64,000 nt of DNA from Verrucomicrobiota bacterium. GTDB lineage: Bacteria > Verrucomicrobiota > Lentisphaeria > Oligosphaerales > Oligosphaeraceae. Shown piece by piece: positions 17,953-27,378 of the stretch. Under the pieces are notes generated by a model. The model ran no database searches, was not told the origin of the DNA, and saw nothing but the letters and a program-made list of their open reading frames with translations. Every line of letters starts with the position of its first letter. The stretch's first letter is position 1. Location of the stretch: positions 62,001-126,000 of the forward strand of contig JAGVUR010000087.1 of NCBI GenBank assembly GCA_019136135.1, given 5' to 3'. The position numbers were made by a program, and so were the translations under genes.

Positions 17953-18693
17953 CTAGTTTTCTAGGTAATTGCGGAGGGCTTGCCCTTGCAAGTCGAAAAT
18001 CGTCTTCAGTCCATTTTTGGCGAGATTGAGCAGGGTTGCGAGGTCATCGTCAGAAAACGTGGCTTCTTCTCCGCTTCCCTGAAGCTCCACGTACCTGCCC
18101 TTGTCCGTCATAATCACATTCATGTCAACGTCTGCGGCGGAATCCTCAACATAGCACAAATCCAACAATCCTTCCTGTTGGAGCATTCCGACGGATACCG
18201 CCGCGACTCGCGCCAGCAGTGGGCTTTCCGTCAGGATGCCGTCCTTGATCAGTTTTGCCACTGCCAGTTCCAGCGCCAAGCTGGCGCCTGTGATCGAGGC
18301 GCAACGAGTCCCGCCATCGGCGTCCAGTACGTCGCAGTCAATATGCAATGTAAGCCCCGGGAGCTTTTCCAGGTCAACCGCCGCCCTCAGGCTGCGACCG
18401 ATCAGGCGCTGGATCTCCGAACTCCGTCCCGAGAGCTTCCCTCGGACGGCTTCCCGCTCCGTCCGTTGTTCCGTGGAACTGGGGAGCATCTGGTATTCGG
18501 CGGTAATCCAGCCGCCGCCGGTCTTGCCTTGTTCCTTCATCCAACGGGGAACTGCTTCCTCGACGCTTACCGCGCAAATCACACGGGTATTCCCGAAAGT
18601 CGCCAGAACCGACCCCGCAGGATGACGTTGAAAGCCGCACGTAAATTCTACATTGCGCAATTGATCGTTACGCCTGCCGTCTTGACGCTCCAT
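17953..18693 (-). CDS. rph: Ribonuclease PH
   Basis: 246 residues, starting behind AGGAG. This is a phosphorolytic 3'-5' exoribonuclease that trims tRNA 3' ends. The start RQDGRRNDQLRNVEF, the segment MLPSSTEQRTEREA, EIQRLIGRSLRAAVD and the active-site block DCDVLDADGGTRCASITGA are all diagnostic; YVELQGSGEEATFS near residue 203 is the second conserved loop. Length is normal. It is the first gene of the mreC operon and reads divergently from the lipoprotein gene at 18787. Confidence 0.97.
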   Translation of the reverse strand: MERQDGRRNDQLRNVEFTCGFQRHPAGSVLATFGNTRVICAVSVEEAVPRWMKEQGKTGGGWITAEYQMLPSSTEQRTEREAVRGKLSGRSSEIQRLIGRSLRAAVDLEKLPGLTLHIDCDVLDADGGTRCASITGASLALELAVAKLIKDGILTESPLLARVAAVSVGMLQQEGLLDLCYVEDSAADVDMNVIMTDKGRYVELQGSGEEATFSDDDLATLLNLAKNGLKTIFDLQGQALRNYLEN

Positions 18694-18786
18694 CTTGCCT
18701 AATTCTCCTAGTTGTGATATGTTATATATTTTCTGTTAATTCATAACAACTATTGATTCGCTACACCCTATTAAAGTGATTTGTCA

Positions 18787-19896
18787 ATGACACTTTGCCA
18801 ATTATCCAAGCAAATTTTCATCGTCTTTCTGATAAGTTTGGCGATGGTAGGGTGTCGTGACCGTGCAAAGCCCCCTGAGTTTGACCGTACGCGCGCGCAG
18901 TTGACGTCGCTGTCGGCAACATTGATACGCGAGGAACGGACCGATGATGCGATCAACTGCCTGACAAAGCTGCTGGAATCCAATCCCGAGGATCCCTACG
19001 CAACTGCGGCTTTGAGGAAGCAGGAGATCAGGCAGCTTGTTGAAACCGCCAATGAACTCCTTAGAAAAGGACACTTCAATGAGCTGGACGAGCACCTGAG
19101 CAACGTCGAGGCTGAAGGAGACATAAGTCCGGAATTGCTGGATTTCAGAAATGCACCTCCCGCACTGGAAGCCCTGGCTAGATTCTGCCGAAGAATGCCT
19201 TGGGAAACCTCAAAGGATCTGGAGACCAACTTGGAAACTCTCGTGCCGCATCTGCCAGTCCTGAACCAATCGGAGACTTTCAAGGATTTCATCAGCTTCC
19301 AAAAACAACAACTCGAAGTGCTCAGGCGTTCCGAATGGCAACAGGCAAACCTCGATATCCTGACAAAGCTTGACCAGGCTATCGTGACACAGACACAACA
19401 GGATGTCGAAAAAATCCTGCGGGAACTAAAAGCGAAATTCCCGCAAAATCCATTTTTCCGGTATGGTTCGTTTTCGACGAAGGCTGAAGCGGATCGTCTG
19501 TACAAGGACTCCGAAGGCTTGTTCGCAGGCCGATTGGCCTACGAATTGGCGTCGAGCTGCAGATGGAGTGCGATGCCAAACGAATTGAAAGGAGTGGTCG
19601 CAGGGCAATTGGCTGGCGGAGAAGGACCCGTGTCGCTGAGCGGATTGTGGAGACTGGGAGAACAACGGAAAAACAATGCCGACTACCTGAAGCTCATGGC
19701 GCGCCTAAAGGGAAAAGCTCCAAATCCAGATGTCGCCAAAACAGGAATCGCATTGGCAAAGGCGACTAATCCAAAGGTGTTTGCGCCAATCGCCAGTGCA
19801 AATGCCCTGGAAGTTACAAATGTATTGCACCAGATTCGACTGGTGTCAACAATAGGTAATAAAACAAACAAAACAAACGCAAAGGAAAAAAAATGA
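18787..19896 (+). CDS. Helical envelope lipoprotein coupled to a PpiC foldase
   Basis: Starts at the ATG at 18787, preceded by an AAAGTG Shine-Dalgarno-like stretch; a TTG six bases upstream is less likely. The signal peptide ends LAMVGC with the lipid-anchored Cys at 23. The rest (about 345 residues) is mostly alpha-helical with TPR-like spacing at the start (DDAINCLTKLLESNPEDPYATAAL). No known family was recognised. Its stop overlaps the start of the parvulin gene by four bases (ATGA), so the two are translated together and may act together in envelope protein folding or quality control. Confidence 0.75.
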   Translation: MTLCQLSKQIFIVFLISLAMVGCRDRAKPPEFDRTRAQLTSLSATLIREERTDDAINCLTKLLESNPEDPYATAALRKQEIRQLVETANELLRKGHFNELDEHLSNVEAEGDISPELLDFRNAPPALEALARFCRRMPWETSKDLETNLETLVPHLPVLNQSETFKDFISFQKQQLEVLRRSEWQQANLDILTKLDQAIVTQTQQDVEKILRELKAKFPQNPFFRYGSFSTKAEADRLYKDSEGLFAGRLAYELASSCRWSAMPNELKGVVAGQLAGGEGPVSLSGLWRLGEQRKNNADYLKLMARLKGKAPNPDVAKTGIALAKATNPKVFAPIASANALEVTNVLHQIRLVSTIGNKTNKTNAKEKK

Positions 19897-20930
19897 GTTC
19901 ATTATTTAAGAGGATGTTGTCGATTGCGGCTTTGGCAATTGGGATGAGTGCGCTGTCGCAAGACGCCGCCGCTCCTGCCGTACAACCGCAGGCTCCGGCA
20001 AAGTTCGACGCGGCTGAATTGCTCAAGATGATACCTGACAAGCTTGCCAGCTACGGCGACGGGAAGTTCGTGACGGGCGAAGAAATTAGAAATCTCATCA
20101 TGTTTCAGCTGGATATGGCTGCCAAGAGAGGGCACGAAGTGACCAAGGAAGAGATCGAGCAGGTCATCCCCATGATGGCTGAGGGGTATGTCCAGCAGAC
20201 GATTGTTGGAATCGAAGCTGAAGCCCTGGGAATGAAGCCTGATGTTGAGAAGGTCAAGGAGCAATTGGCAGAACTAGAAAACCAACCTCAGGGAAAAGAT
20301 ATCCTCGCGAATATCCTCAAGCAGTTCAATTGCAAGGATACCGAGGAGTTCGCCTTGAAGCAAGCCAAGTTGATGATGGCTCAGGAACTCATTAAAAAGC
20401 AAATCGAGGCAATCGAGGTCACGGATGAGGAAGCCAAAAAGGAGTACGAAGACAACAAGGATTCCTTAGTTACTTTGAGCGCGGCGCATATCCTGATTAG
20501 CCCCACTGACAAACCTGGCGAAAAAGCAACAAAGGAACAGGAAGACGCGGCTCTCGCCAAAATCAAGGATATCCAAAAGCAATTGAAAGAAGGAGCCAAG
20601 TTCGAGGAGTTGGCGCAAGAGCACAGCACATGCCCATCGGGCAAGCAAGGAGGAAGCCTCGGTGAATTCCGCAAAGGACAAATGGTTCCAGAATTCGAAG
20701 CCGCCCTGCTTAAGCTGAAGGAAGGCGAGGTCTCAGATGTCGTCAAAACTCAATTTGGCTACCACTTGATCAAGGCGGGCGAAACCAAAATCAAATCCTT
20801 TGATGACGTGAAACCGCAAATCGTCGATAGCCTCAAGCAGGATAAACAAGGCAAAGCCGTCAGGACCTACGTAGATGGACTGATGAAAAAGTACAATGTC
20901 AAGATGCTGGTCAAGAAAGCTGGAGAATGA
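19893..20930 (+). CDS. PpiC/parvulin-type peptidyl-prolyl isomerase, exported
   Basis: 345 residues with a Sec signal peptide (about 1-22). A SurA/PrsA-like helical N-terminal domain (30-185, with EEIRNLIMFQLDMAAKRG and KEEIEQVIPMM) precedes one parvulin domain (about 192-290): SAAHILISP, FEELAQEHSTCPSGKQGGSLGEF, KGQMVPEFEAAL and VKTQFGYHLIK. It is a periplasmic chaperone/isomerase, probably for outer-membrane or secreted proteins. It is translationally coupled to the preceding lipoprotein, and an outer-membrane barrel gene follows 388 bp downstream. Confidence 0.93.
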   Translation: MSSLFKRMLSIAALAIGMSALSQDAAAPAVQPQAPAKFDAAELLKMIPDKLASYGDGKFVTGEEIRNLIMFQLDMAAKRGHEVTKEEIEQVIPMMAEGYVQQTIVGIEAEALGMKPDVEKVKEQLAELENQPQGKDILANILKQFNCKDTEEFALKQAKLMMAQELIKKQIEAIEVTDEEAKKEYEDNKDSLVTLSAAHILISPTDKPGEKATKEQEDAALAKIKDIQKQLKEGAKFEELAQEHSTCPSGKQGGSLGEFRKGQMVPEFEAALLKLKEGEVSDVVKTQFGYHLIKAGETKIKSFDDVKPQIVDSLKQDKQGKAVRTYVDGLMKKYNVKMLVKKAGE

Positions 20931-20940
20931 CAAATGAAAA

Positions 20941-20967
20941 GCGCGGCTTGGAAATCCCGAGCCGCGC
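20941..20967 (+). terminator. Stem-loop after the PpiC gene
   Basis: Perfect 8-bp stem GCGCGGCT / AGCCGCGC with an 11-base loop, 10 bp after the stop. The T tract is poor, so it may be a weak terminator or a 3'-end stabiliser. Confidence 0.65.
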
Positions 20968-21318
20968 CGATTCAAATCTTTAAGATGGTGGATCCAGATT
21001 TCATTCACTCTGCAGTCCTAGTGAAAGTAAGGCCATGTAGACCCCGATATGATATTTGTTCAGAGGTGCAATCGTGGAGCCACCAAAACTTAAAATATAG
21101 ACACTTTTAACCTTTGCAAGCGCAAAACTCGAATTTTTACGAAAACTCAACTTTTATTAGGGATAATTAATTTTTTGTGTCTGATTAGCTTGCAAAAACT
21201 CAATTGTGGGGTTAAGGTAAGGAATACCTTGAGAGGTAAACCAGGAAAACAGATTGTTTTCATTTATGCCGTGCGCACGCCGGCGAGAAATCAACCAAAA
21301 ACATAGGGTGAGAAAAAC
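20968..21318 (+). other. Long upstream/leader region of the outer-membrane protein gene
   Basis: This 351-bp stretch has no gene. It is AT-rich in the middle (21100-21180) and carries small inverted repeats (TTTGC-AAGC-GCAAA near 21113, AAGGTA..TACCTT near 21216). A promoter for the barrel gene and a long 5' leader are likely, but I cannot place the transcription start and recognise no known riboswitch. Confidence 0.35.
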
Positions 21319-22164
21319 ATGAAGAAAAAGATTTTTGGAATGATTGCGGTGGCAATGTTGATTGGTCTTCAAGTCCGTGCACAGGAAGTTGAAGTCAAGG
21401 CTGAAAAGGATGCCTGGATCCCCACCATCTCCTTGCAAGTAGACTATCAGGCAAGATACATGTCGAAGGGTAAGGTTGTTAACCCGGAAAGCATGATCTT
21501 TGGTGATGCAAACTTGAGCTGGGATTTCGGTTTCTATGCCGGTATCTGGGTTGCCCATGACTGGAACGATACCAACAAGGAAATCGGAATTGCTTACGAA
21601 CCGGAAGAAATCGACTGGTACATCGGATATGCATACAAGTTTGAAGAAGTCCCTGGCATCAATTCCTTGGAAATCGACCTCTGCTACACCTACTGGGACT
21701 ATCCCAAGCGCGCAGGCGATGTCCTCCACAACCGCTGGGAGCAGAACCGCGAATTGTCGCTGAAATTGACCACGGGTCTCCGCTTCAAGCCCGGTATCTG
21801 GGTTGCCTGCGATCACGAAAATGACAAGTGGTATGCGAAGCTCTTCGCTTCCCACGAATATGAAATCATCGAAAAGCTGACCTTGACCAACAAGGGTGAA
21901 CTCTACTGGGGCAATGGTCGCTACAATGGCGGCACCTATCCTGGCGACAGGCAGCTCGATCACTACAAGAACGCCCTCAGCACCTTCGTCTGGACAGTCA
22001 ACCTCGACTATGCCATCACCGAAAACATCAAGTTCGGTCCTCTGATGCAGATGGCATGGGCACTTGACCACGATGTCCGCGAATCCTGGAAGGGACCCAA
22101 CAACTTCAACAGCAAGAATGGTTGCAACATCCTCTGGGGCTTTAAGGTCGCAGCTGAGTTCTAA
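21319..22164 (+). CDS. Outer-membrane beta-barrel protein (TorF-like)
   Basis: 281 residues with a clean signal peptide (cut after QVRA, about 22). The mature chain alternates aromatic and polar residues in strands such as SLQVDYQARYMSKGKVV, DFGFYAGIWVAHDW and FGPLMQMAWALDH, and ends in a C-terminal Phe (KVAAEF), the BAM recognition signal. This general pattern matches small barrels annotated as TorF-family or unspecified porin-like proteins. It stands alone with its own terminator, suggesting an abundant, independently controlled envelope protein. Pore function is not shown. Confidence 0.75.
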   Translation: MKKKIFGMIAVAMLIGLQVRAQEVEVKAEKDAWIPTISLQVDYQARYMSKGKVVNPESMIFGDANLSWDFGFYAGIWVAHDWNDTNKEIGIAYEPEEIDWYIGYAYKFEEVPGINSLEIDLCYTYWDYPKRAGDVLHNRWEQNRELSLKLTTGLRFKPGIWVACDHENDKWYAKLFASHEYEIIEKLTLTNKGELYWGNGRYNGGTYPGDRQLDHYKNALSTFVWTVNLDYAITENIKFGPLMQMAWALDHDVRESWKGPNNFNSKNGCNILWGFKVAAEF

Positions 22165-22190
22165 GACCAATAGGTCGTAAGACAATTTAA

Positions 22191-22226
22191 GCCGGTATTC
22201 CACGATTTGGAATGCCGGCTTTTTTT
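22191..22226 (+). terminator. Strong Rho-independent terminator
   Basis: A 12-bp stem (GCCGGTATTCCA / TGGAATGCCGGC, one G-T pair), a 5-base loop and seven Ts, 26 bp after the barrel gene stop. Confidence 0.95.
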
Positions 22227-22278
22227 GTGCCTATAAAAACGACACAAAACCAAGGCGAAAAAATGTAACGGCTTTTGA

Positions 22279-22303
22279 GTAGGAGCACCCCGGGTGCCCG
22301 TAC
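22279..22303. repeat. REP-like palindrome, copy 3
   Basis: GTAGGAGCACCCC then GGGTGCCCGTAC, between two converging genes and 46 bp beyond the minus-strand stop at 22350. The left flank CGGCTTTTGAGTAGG is shared with the copy at 40380. Confidence 0.8.
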
Positions 22304-22349
22304 CTAACTCTGCGGTCTTCTCGAACTCTTTGTTTTGCGTTAAAAAAGC

Positions 22350-23405
22350 CTACCAATCACGCTGGGAGAATCCCAGGGCTTTGAAGAGTGCGTTGTCCCT
22401 GGCGGCGTTGGGATCTGCGAAAAGGTTTCTCGTCAAACCGATCGCCATATGCTTTTTACGGTCCAGCAATCCTTCGGCTCCGCTCCAGCCGCCATGGCCG
22501 AAAATCTGACCGGGATCGGACTTTGGCCCCGACAGCATGTATCCTAGCCCGAAGAGCACCCAGTTCCCAGCCTTGAATTCAAAGGGATCGTTTGCGTCAC
22601 GGCAAGGTTGCGTGGCATTGGCGATCGTTTCTGGGGCAAGCAGCATTCCCTGGTCAAGCGCATGGTAGTGATTGGCGATCGAAAGGGCGTTGGACATCGC
22701 GCAACTGGCAGGATTGCAGCAGGTTCGAGCCTCAAGAGTGTTGAGGAAATCCAATCCGTCGCGATCGTAGAATCGACCATCCTGCGATGGAACCATCATG
22801 GCGGAATTCTCCAGCTCCTGAAGTGTCGCCCCATAGTGGAAATGATCCATCTTGGCAGGTTTTCCGACTAGCTTTCGGAAGATTGCCGGGTAGTCGAAGT
22901 CGTTCAACAAGTGGCATATCATTCCCGCGACCAGCCAGCCGTATGTCATGGGATGGTAGCGTTGGAATTCTCCGATCTTGTGGGCTGGAGCTGCCATCGC
23001 CATTCTTTCTGTCATCAGCTTGAAGTCTGCGAGTTCCTTTAGCGTTGATTTTGGCTGGATGTAGAGACCGCCCCTGTAGCTGAGAATGTGCCTGACCGTC
23101 ATCGATTCCTTGCCGTTGCACGCAAATTCGGGCCAGAACTCGCGAACCTCGGTGTCATAGTCAACAAGTCCGTCTTCGACCAATCGGTGAAAGGAGGTCG
23201 AGCATGGCGCCTTGCCCGTCGAATACACGGGAAATAGGGTGTTTTCGTCAACGGGACGCGACTTGGACCAATCCGTCCAGCCCGCATAGGCATTGACCTC
23301 AAGCTTCCCGTCGATATAGACTGCCGCTTGGCAACCGCATTCCAAACCCTGCTCGACAACACGGTCAAGCAAATCCTGTACTTTGTCCTGAAGCTCCATT
23401 TTCAT
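22350..23405 (-). CDS. Serine hydrolase, class C beta-lactamase family (second in window)
   Basis: 351 residues with no signal peptide. The SxxK motif is S62-T-G-K65 (PVYSTGKAPCS). HGGWSG near residue 310 is the HxG-type third motif, and the YHPMTYGW segment holds the tyrosine candidate. Members are cytoplasmic or envelope esterases/peptidases. It is only distantly like the hydrolase at 4584-5657, so a recent duplication is unlikely. It stands alone between the barrel gene (converging) and nifJ (divergent). Confidence 0.85.
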   Translation of the reverse strand: MKMELQDKVQDLLDRVVEQGLECGCQAAVYIDGKLEVNAYAGWTDWSKSRPVDENTLFPVYSTGKAPCSTSFHRLVEDGLVDYDTEVREFWPEFACNGKESMTVRHILSYRGGLYIQPKSTLKELADFKLMTERMAMAAPAHKIGEFQRYHPMTYGWLVAGMICHLLNDFDYPAIFRKLVGKPAKMDHFHYGATLQELENSAMMVPSQDGRFYDRDGLDFLNTLEARTCCNPASCAMSNALSIANHYHALDQGMLLAPETIANATQPCRDANDPFEFKAGNWVLFGLGYMLSGPKSDPGQIFGHGGWSGAEGLLDRKKHMAIGLTRNLFADPNAARDNALFKALGFSQRDW

Positions 23406-23520
23406 TGTTCCAAATTAAGCTTTTTGATGTGACAAGTAGCAAAATGTCATCTCTCAAGTTTGTTTGTCAATAAATGCATGGTAAAGTCGGGCAAAAAAAT
23501 AGATTTGTAGTATATTATCA

Positions 23521-23652
23521 ATTTTATGTAATGCCCTTGGCTTTTCGGGGTCAAGGTTGGATTTTTTATTCAATTCTCTGTTCGCAAGAGCAGGGTGTCT
23601 ATCGGGGTTCCGCGAGGAACGAACATCAATCCTAGTCTAGGAGAAGTAGAGA
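23521..23652 (+). other. Structured 5' leader before nifJ
   Basis: The 247-bp gap upstream of nifJ contains, close to the start codon, a GTTCC-GCGA-GGAAC hairpin with a GNRA-type loop (23607-23620) and a short CCTAG-T-CTAGG palindrome (23631-23641) that abuts the ribosome binding site AGGAGAAG. These could control translation or mRNA life. They match no RNA family that I know. Confidence 0.4.
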
Positions 23653-26600
23653 ATGTCGGTAAAAATCAACACTCAAGATGGCAACTATGCAGCCGCGTAC
23701 ATCGCTTATGCATTAAGTGAAACAGCAGCGATTTATCCTATCACTCCATCGTCCACGATGGGCGAATGGGTTGACCAGTGGGCAGCCGAGGACAAGAGGA
23801 ATATTTGGGGCAAGCAGGTATCCGTCGTTGAGATGCAATCTGAAGCCGGTGCGGCCGGTGCAGTCCATGGCATGCTTGCCGCCGGTTCCTTGACCACGAC
23901 CTACACGGCTTCCCAGGGCTTGCTCCTGATGATCCCCAACATGTACAAGATCGCAGGCGAGTTGCTTCCCACCGTCTTCCACGTCACCGCGCGTTCATTG
24001 GCTTGCCAGTCGCTCGCCATCTTCGGCGACCATTCTGACGTGATGGCCTGCCGCAACACCGGTTTTGCCATGCTCGCCGCAGCTTCCGTCCAGGAAGAGC
24101 ACGATATGGCGCTCGTCGCGCACTTGGCAACCTATCCCTCAAAGGTTCCCTTCCTCCAGTTCTTCGACGGCTTCCGCACCTCGCACGAAGTCCACAAGTA
24201 CGAGGAACTTTCGTACGACACGATCGCTACCATGATTGACAAGGCAGCGATCGAAGAATTCCGCGCACGCGCCATGAAGCCAGAAAAACCGGTCTGCAAA
24301 GTCGGAGCGCAAAATGGCGACGTTTATTTCCAAGGACGCGAAACCGTCAACAAATTCTATGATGCCTGCGGCGATATCGTCCAGGCGAAGATGGATCAGT
24401 TGGCTGCTGTCTGCGGACGTCAATACCATCTGTTCGACTACGTCGGCGCACCGGATGCGACTGACGTGATCGTCTCTATGGGTTCCAGCTGCGAAGCGAT
24501 CGAAGAAACCATCAACTACTTGAACGCCAAGCGTGGAACCAAGTACGGTCTGATCAAAGTCCGCTTGTATCGTCCGTTCTATGCGGACAAGTTCCTCGCC
24601 GCCCTCCCGGTCACCTGCAAGCGCATCGCCGTCCTGGACCGCACCAAGGAACCTGGCGCGATCGGCGAACCCCTCTACATGGACGTCAAGATTGCTGTGA
24701 ACAATCCCGCAATTACCGTCATCGGTGGTCGCTACGGCTTGTCCTCCAAGGACTTCACGCCTTCCATGATCCTCGCCGTCTTCAAGCACCTCGAAAAGGG
24801 CGGCTTCCACGGATTCACCGTAGGCATCAACGACGACGTCACCAATACGTCTCTGCCTATTGACGAGATCATCGCCACGGAACCCGAAGGCACCACCTCT
24901 TGCATGTTCTACGGTCTCGGCGGCGATGGTACCGTTGGTGCCAACAAGACCACGATCAAGGTCATCGGAAACCTTACCGACAAGGACGCGCAGGCATACT
25001 TCGCCTACGACTCCAAGAAGTCTTTCGGCTTGACCTGCTCGCACCTCCGCTTCTCCGATAGCCCGATCAAGTCAACCTACCTGGTCACCAGCCCGGATTT
25101 CGTGTCCTGCTCAACGTCTGCATACATCGGGCGTTACGACCTCCTCAAAGGACTCAAGAAAGGCGGTACCTTCCTGCTCAATTCACCCTACGACAACGAC
25201 GAAGTGTTCTCGCGCCTCACCCGTGACATGCAGGAATACATCATCAAAAATGACATTAAGTTCTACAATGTCAATGCCGAAGAGATCGTCAAGACGAAGC
25301 CAGGTCTCCGCGGAAAGGGCGCAAACACCGTCATGATGGTCGCTTTCTTCAAGGTTTCGGGGATCGTCCCATTCGACAAAGCTTCCAAGGAAATGAAGAG
25401 ACTCAACGCCAGGGCGTTCGCATCGAAGGGACAGGCTGTCGTCGATATGAATAACGAACTGGTTGACGCTGCGGCAGACGCTTGCGTACAAATCAAGGTT
25501 CCTGCGTCACTCGATGGCATCCCATTTGCTGAACCCCTCAAGCTGATTCCAGATGATGCCAACGACTTTGCCAAGAAGATTATCGAGCCATCGATGAGAA
25601 ACGACGGCGATTCAATCCCAGTGTCCGCAATGTCCATCGACGGCACGTTGCCAACCGGTACTGCGGCTCTCGAAAAGCGCGGCTTTGCACCTGCAGTTCC
25701 CAAGTGGAACGTCGCAAACTGCATCCAGTGCGGTGTCTGCGCATCCTCTTGCCCGCACGCTGCTATCCGTACCAAATTGTTCAAGGTCGAAGATCTTGCC
25801 AACGCGCCTGCTTCCTTCGCCGTCAAGGATCCGATTCCCAAGGCTGAAGGTTTGAAGTTCAAGGTTCAGGTTTACATCGAAGACTGCATGGGTTGCGGAG
25901 TCTGCTTGGAGCAGTGCCCGCTCAGCGGCAGGGAAGATGCCAAGAAGGCGTTGGTCTGGTCCACCCTCGAGGAAGAACGCGTTGCTGGCGAAAACGCCAA
26001 CGAGAAGTTCTTCGAGAGCACCGAAGACAACATCCTGGGCGCCAACAAGCCGACATCGCTGAAGGGCGCGATGCTCCGTCAGCCGTTGTTCGAGTTCTCC
26101 GGCGCTTGCGCAGGATGCGGCGAAACGCCTTACGTCAAGCTCGTCTCGCAGCTGTTCGGCGAAAACATGATTGTTGCCAACGCAACCGGATGCTCCTCAA
26201 TCTATTCCGGTACTTTCCCGACCATCCCGTACGCAAAGGCTAAGAATGGACGCGGTCCTTCATGGGCCAACTCACTCTTCGAAGACAATGCGGAATTCGG
26301 TCTCGGCATGCGCTACGCACTCGATTCCAACAGGGAGACGCTCAAAGACTACTGCGGAAGGCTCCTCGAAAACGAAAAGACTCCTGCAGACCTGAAGGAT
26401 GCGATCAATAACGCACTCTCATTCTGGGACAACAGCAAGACTGAAGAAGCGATTGCAGCCCAGGAAGCATGCAAGGCTGTCCTCGCCAAGTACGCAGATT
26501 CCGGTTGCGAACTCGTCGCAAAGGTCATCGAACTCCAGGATTACTTCACTGACAAGTCCGTCTGGATCATCGGTGGTGACGGTTGGGCAAACGACATCGG

Positions 26601-27192
26601 TTTCGGCGGTATCGACCACGTCGTCGCCAACGGCAGGAATGTCAACATCCTCGTCCTGGATACCGAAGTCTACTCCAACACCGGTGGACAGGCTTCCAAG
26701 TCAACGCCGACCGCCGCAGTCGCCAAGTTTGCAGCTGGTGGCAAGCAGACCTACAAGAAGAACATGGGCTTCATGTGCATGAGCTACGGCTATGTTTACG
26801 TGGCAAGTGTCGCCCTCGGTTACGATCGCGCCCAGACCTTGAAGGCATTCCAGGAAGCCGAGGCCTATGATGGTCCGTCCATCATCTTCGCCTATGCTCC
26901 TTGCATCGCCCACGGCATCGACATGAGCAAGACCCAGACCGAGCAGAAGCTGGCTGTCGAATCAGGATACTATCCTGTCTATCGCTACAATCCAGCCGCC
27001 GAAACTCCGTTCAGCTGGGATGTCAAGAAGGAAGCAGTCGAAGGCGCCTTCCAGAACTTCATCCGTTCCGAAGGCCGCTACAAGCTCCTCCTCAAGGTTA
27101 ATCCTTCCCAGGCAGAAGAGCTCTACGCAAAGGCTGAAGCCGACGCCAAGAAGCGCATGGACTTCATCAAGAACGTGGGTGCCATGATGTAA
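23653..27192 (+). CDS. nifJ: Pyruvate:ferredoxin (flavodoxin) oxidoreductase, single-chain
   Basis: 1179 residues, normal for the fused homodimeric enzyme that turns pyruvate plus CoA into acetyl-CoA, CO2 and reduced ferredoxin in anaerobes. Domain I starts with AYALSETAAIYPITPSSTMGE. The two ferredoxin clusters are C690/C693/C696/C700 (CIQCGVCASSCP) and C745/C748/C751/C755 (CMGCGVCLEQCP). The TPP domain holds FSGACAGCGETPYVK, GGDGWANDIGFGG and LDTEVYSNTGGQASKSTPTAA. The codons look strongly C-ending, as in highly expressed genes. It is monocistronic with its own terminator and is the strongest sign of anaerobic life in the window. Confidence 0.98.
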   Translation: MSVKINTQDGNYAAAYIAYALSETAAIYPITPSSTMGEWVDQWAAEDKRNIWGKQVSVVEMQSEAGAAGAVHGMLAAGSLTTTYTASQGLLLMIPNMYKIAGELLPTVFHVTARSLACQSLAIFGDHSDVMACRNTGFAMLAAASVQEEHDMALVAHLATYPSKVPFLQFFDGFRTSHEVHKYEELSYDTIATMIDKAAIEEFRARAMKPEKPVCKVGAQNGDVYFQGRETVNKFYDACGDIVQAKMDQLAAVCGRQYHLFDYVGAPDATDVIVSMGSSCEAIEETINYLNAKRGTKYGLIKVRLYRPFYADKFLAALPVTCKRIAVLDRTKEPGAIGEPLYMDVKIAVNNPAITVIGGRYGLSSKDFTPSMILAVFKHLEKGGFHGFTVGINDDVTNTSLPIDEIIATEPEGTTSCMFYGLGGDGTVGANKTTIKVIGNLTDKDAQAYFAYDSKKSFGLTCSHLRFSDSPIKSTYLVTSPDFVSCSTSAYIGRYDLLKGLKKGGTFLLNSPYDNDEVFSRLTRDMQEYIIKNDIKFYNVNAEEIVKTKPGLRGKGANTVMMVAFFKVSGIVPFDKASKEMKRLNARAFASKGQAVVDMNNELVDAAADACVQIKVPASLDGIPFAEPLKLIPDDANDFAKKIIEPSMRNDGDSIPVSAMSIDGTLPTGTAALEKRGFAPAVPKWNVANCIQCGVCASSCPHAAIRTKLFKVEDLANAPASFAVKDPIPKAEGLKFKVQVYIEDCMGCGVCLEQCPLSGREDAKKALVWSTLEEERVAGENANEKFFESTEDNILGANKPTSLKGAMLRQPLFEFSGACAGCGETPYVKLVSQLFGENMIVANATGCSSIYSGTFPTIPYAKAKNGRGPSWANSLFEDNAEFGLGMRYALDSNRETLKDYCGRLLENEKTPADLKDAINNALSFWDNSKTEEAIAAQEACKAVLAKYADSGCELVAKVIELQDYFTDKSVWIIGGDGWANDIGFGGIDHVVANGRNVNILVLDTEVYSNTGGQASKSTPTAAVAKFAAGGKQTYKKNMGFMCMSYGYVYVASVALGYDRAQTLKAFQEAEAYDGPSIIFAYAPCIAHGIDMSKTQTEQKLAVESGYYPVYRYNPAAETPFSWDVKKEAVEGAFQNFIRSEGRYKLLLKVNPSQAEELYAKAEADAKKRMDFIKNVGAMM

Positions 27193-27227
27193 TTGTCTTA
27201 GCCAATAAGGCTTTTACTTAACCCATA

Positions 27228-27260
27228 CAGGCGCGTCCCCAATCCCGGTGGACGCGCCTG
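27228..27260 (+). terminator. Terminator hairpin after nifJ
   Basis: An 11-bp perfect stem CAGGCGCGTCC / GGACGCGCCTG with a loop of 11 bases, followed by TTGCGTTTC. It lies 35 bp beyond the stop. Confidence 0.85.
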
Positions 27261-27310
27261 TTGCGTTTCATGCGTTGTCTTCCTCCCCAATCTCCGTCGC
27301 TACGGGCTAG

Positions 27311-27335
27311 GTACGAGCACCCCGGGTGCCCGTAC
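27311..27335. repeat. REP-like palindrome, copy 4
   Basis: GTACGAGCACCCC then GGGTGCCCGTAC, followed by TCAGACGATGTCACTGGTCAAG, which matches the interior start of composite unit 1 (1251 onward) but then diverges: a half-unit. It sits between converging genes, 95 bp beyond the minus-strand stop at 27431. Confidence 0.8.
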
Positions 27336-27378
27336 TCAGACGATGTCACTGGTCAAGGGACTGAAACAAAAGTCATTG

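Noticed and set aside
21157-22203. 348-residue open frame on the minus strand
   Set aside because: It is antisense to the outer-membrane protein gene, which has a signal peptide, barrel pattern and its own terminator. The antisense frame has no start signal or recognisable motif.
24139-25044. 301-residue minus-strand open frame
   Set aside because: It lies wholly inside nifJ, in the mirror frame of a C-ending codon-biased gene; its Asp/Val/Gly-rich composition is typical of such mirrors.
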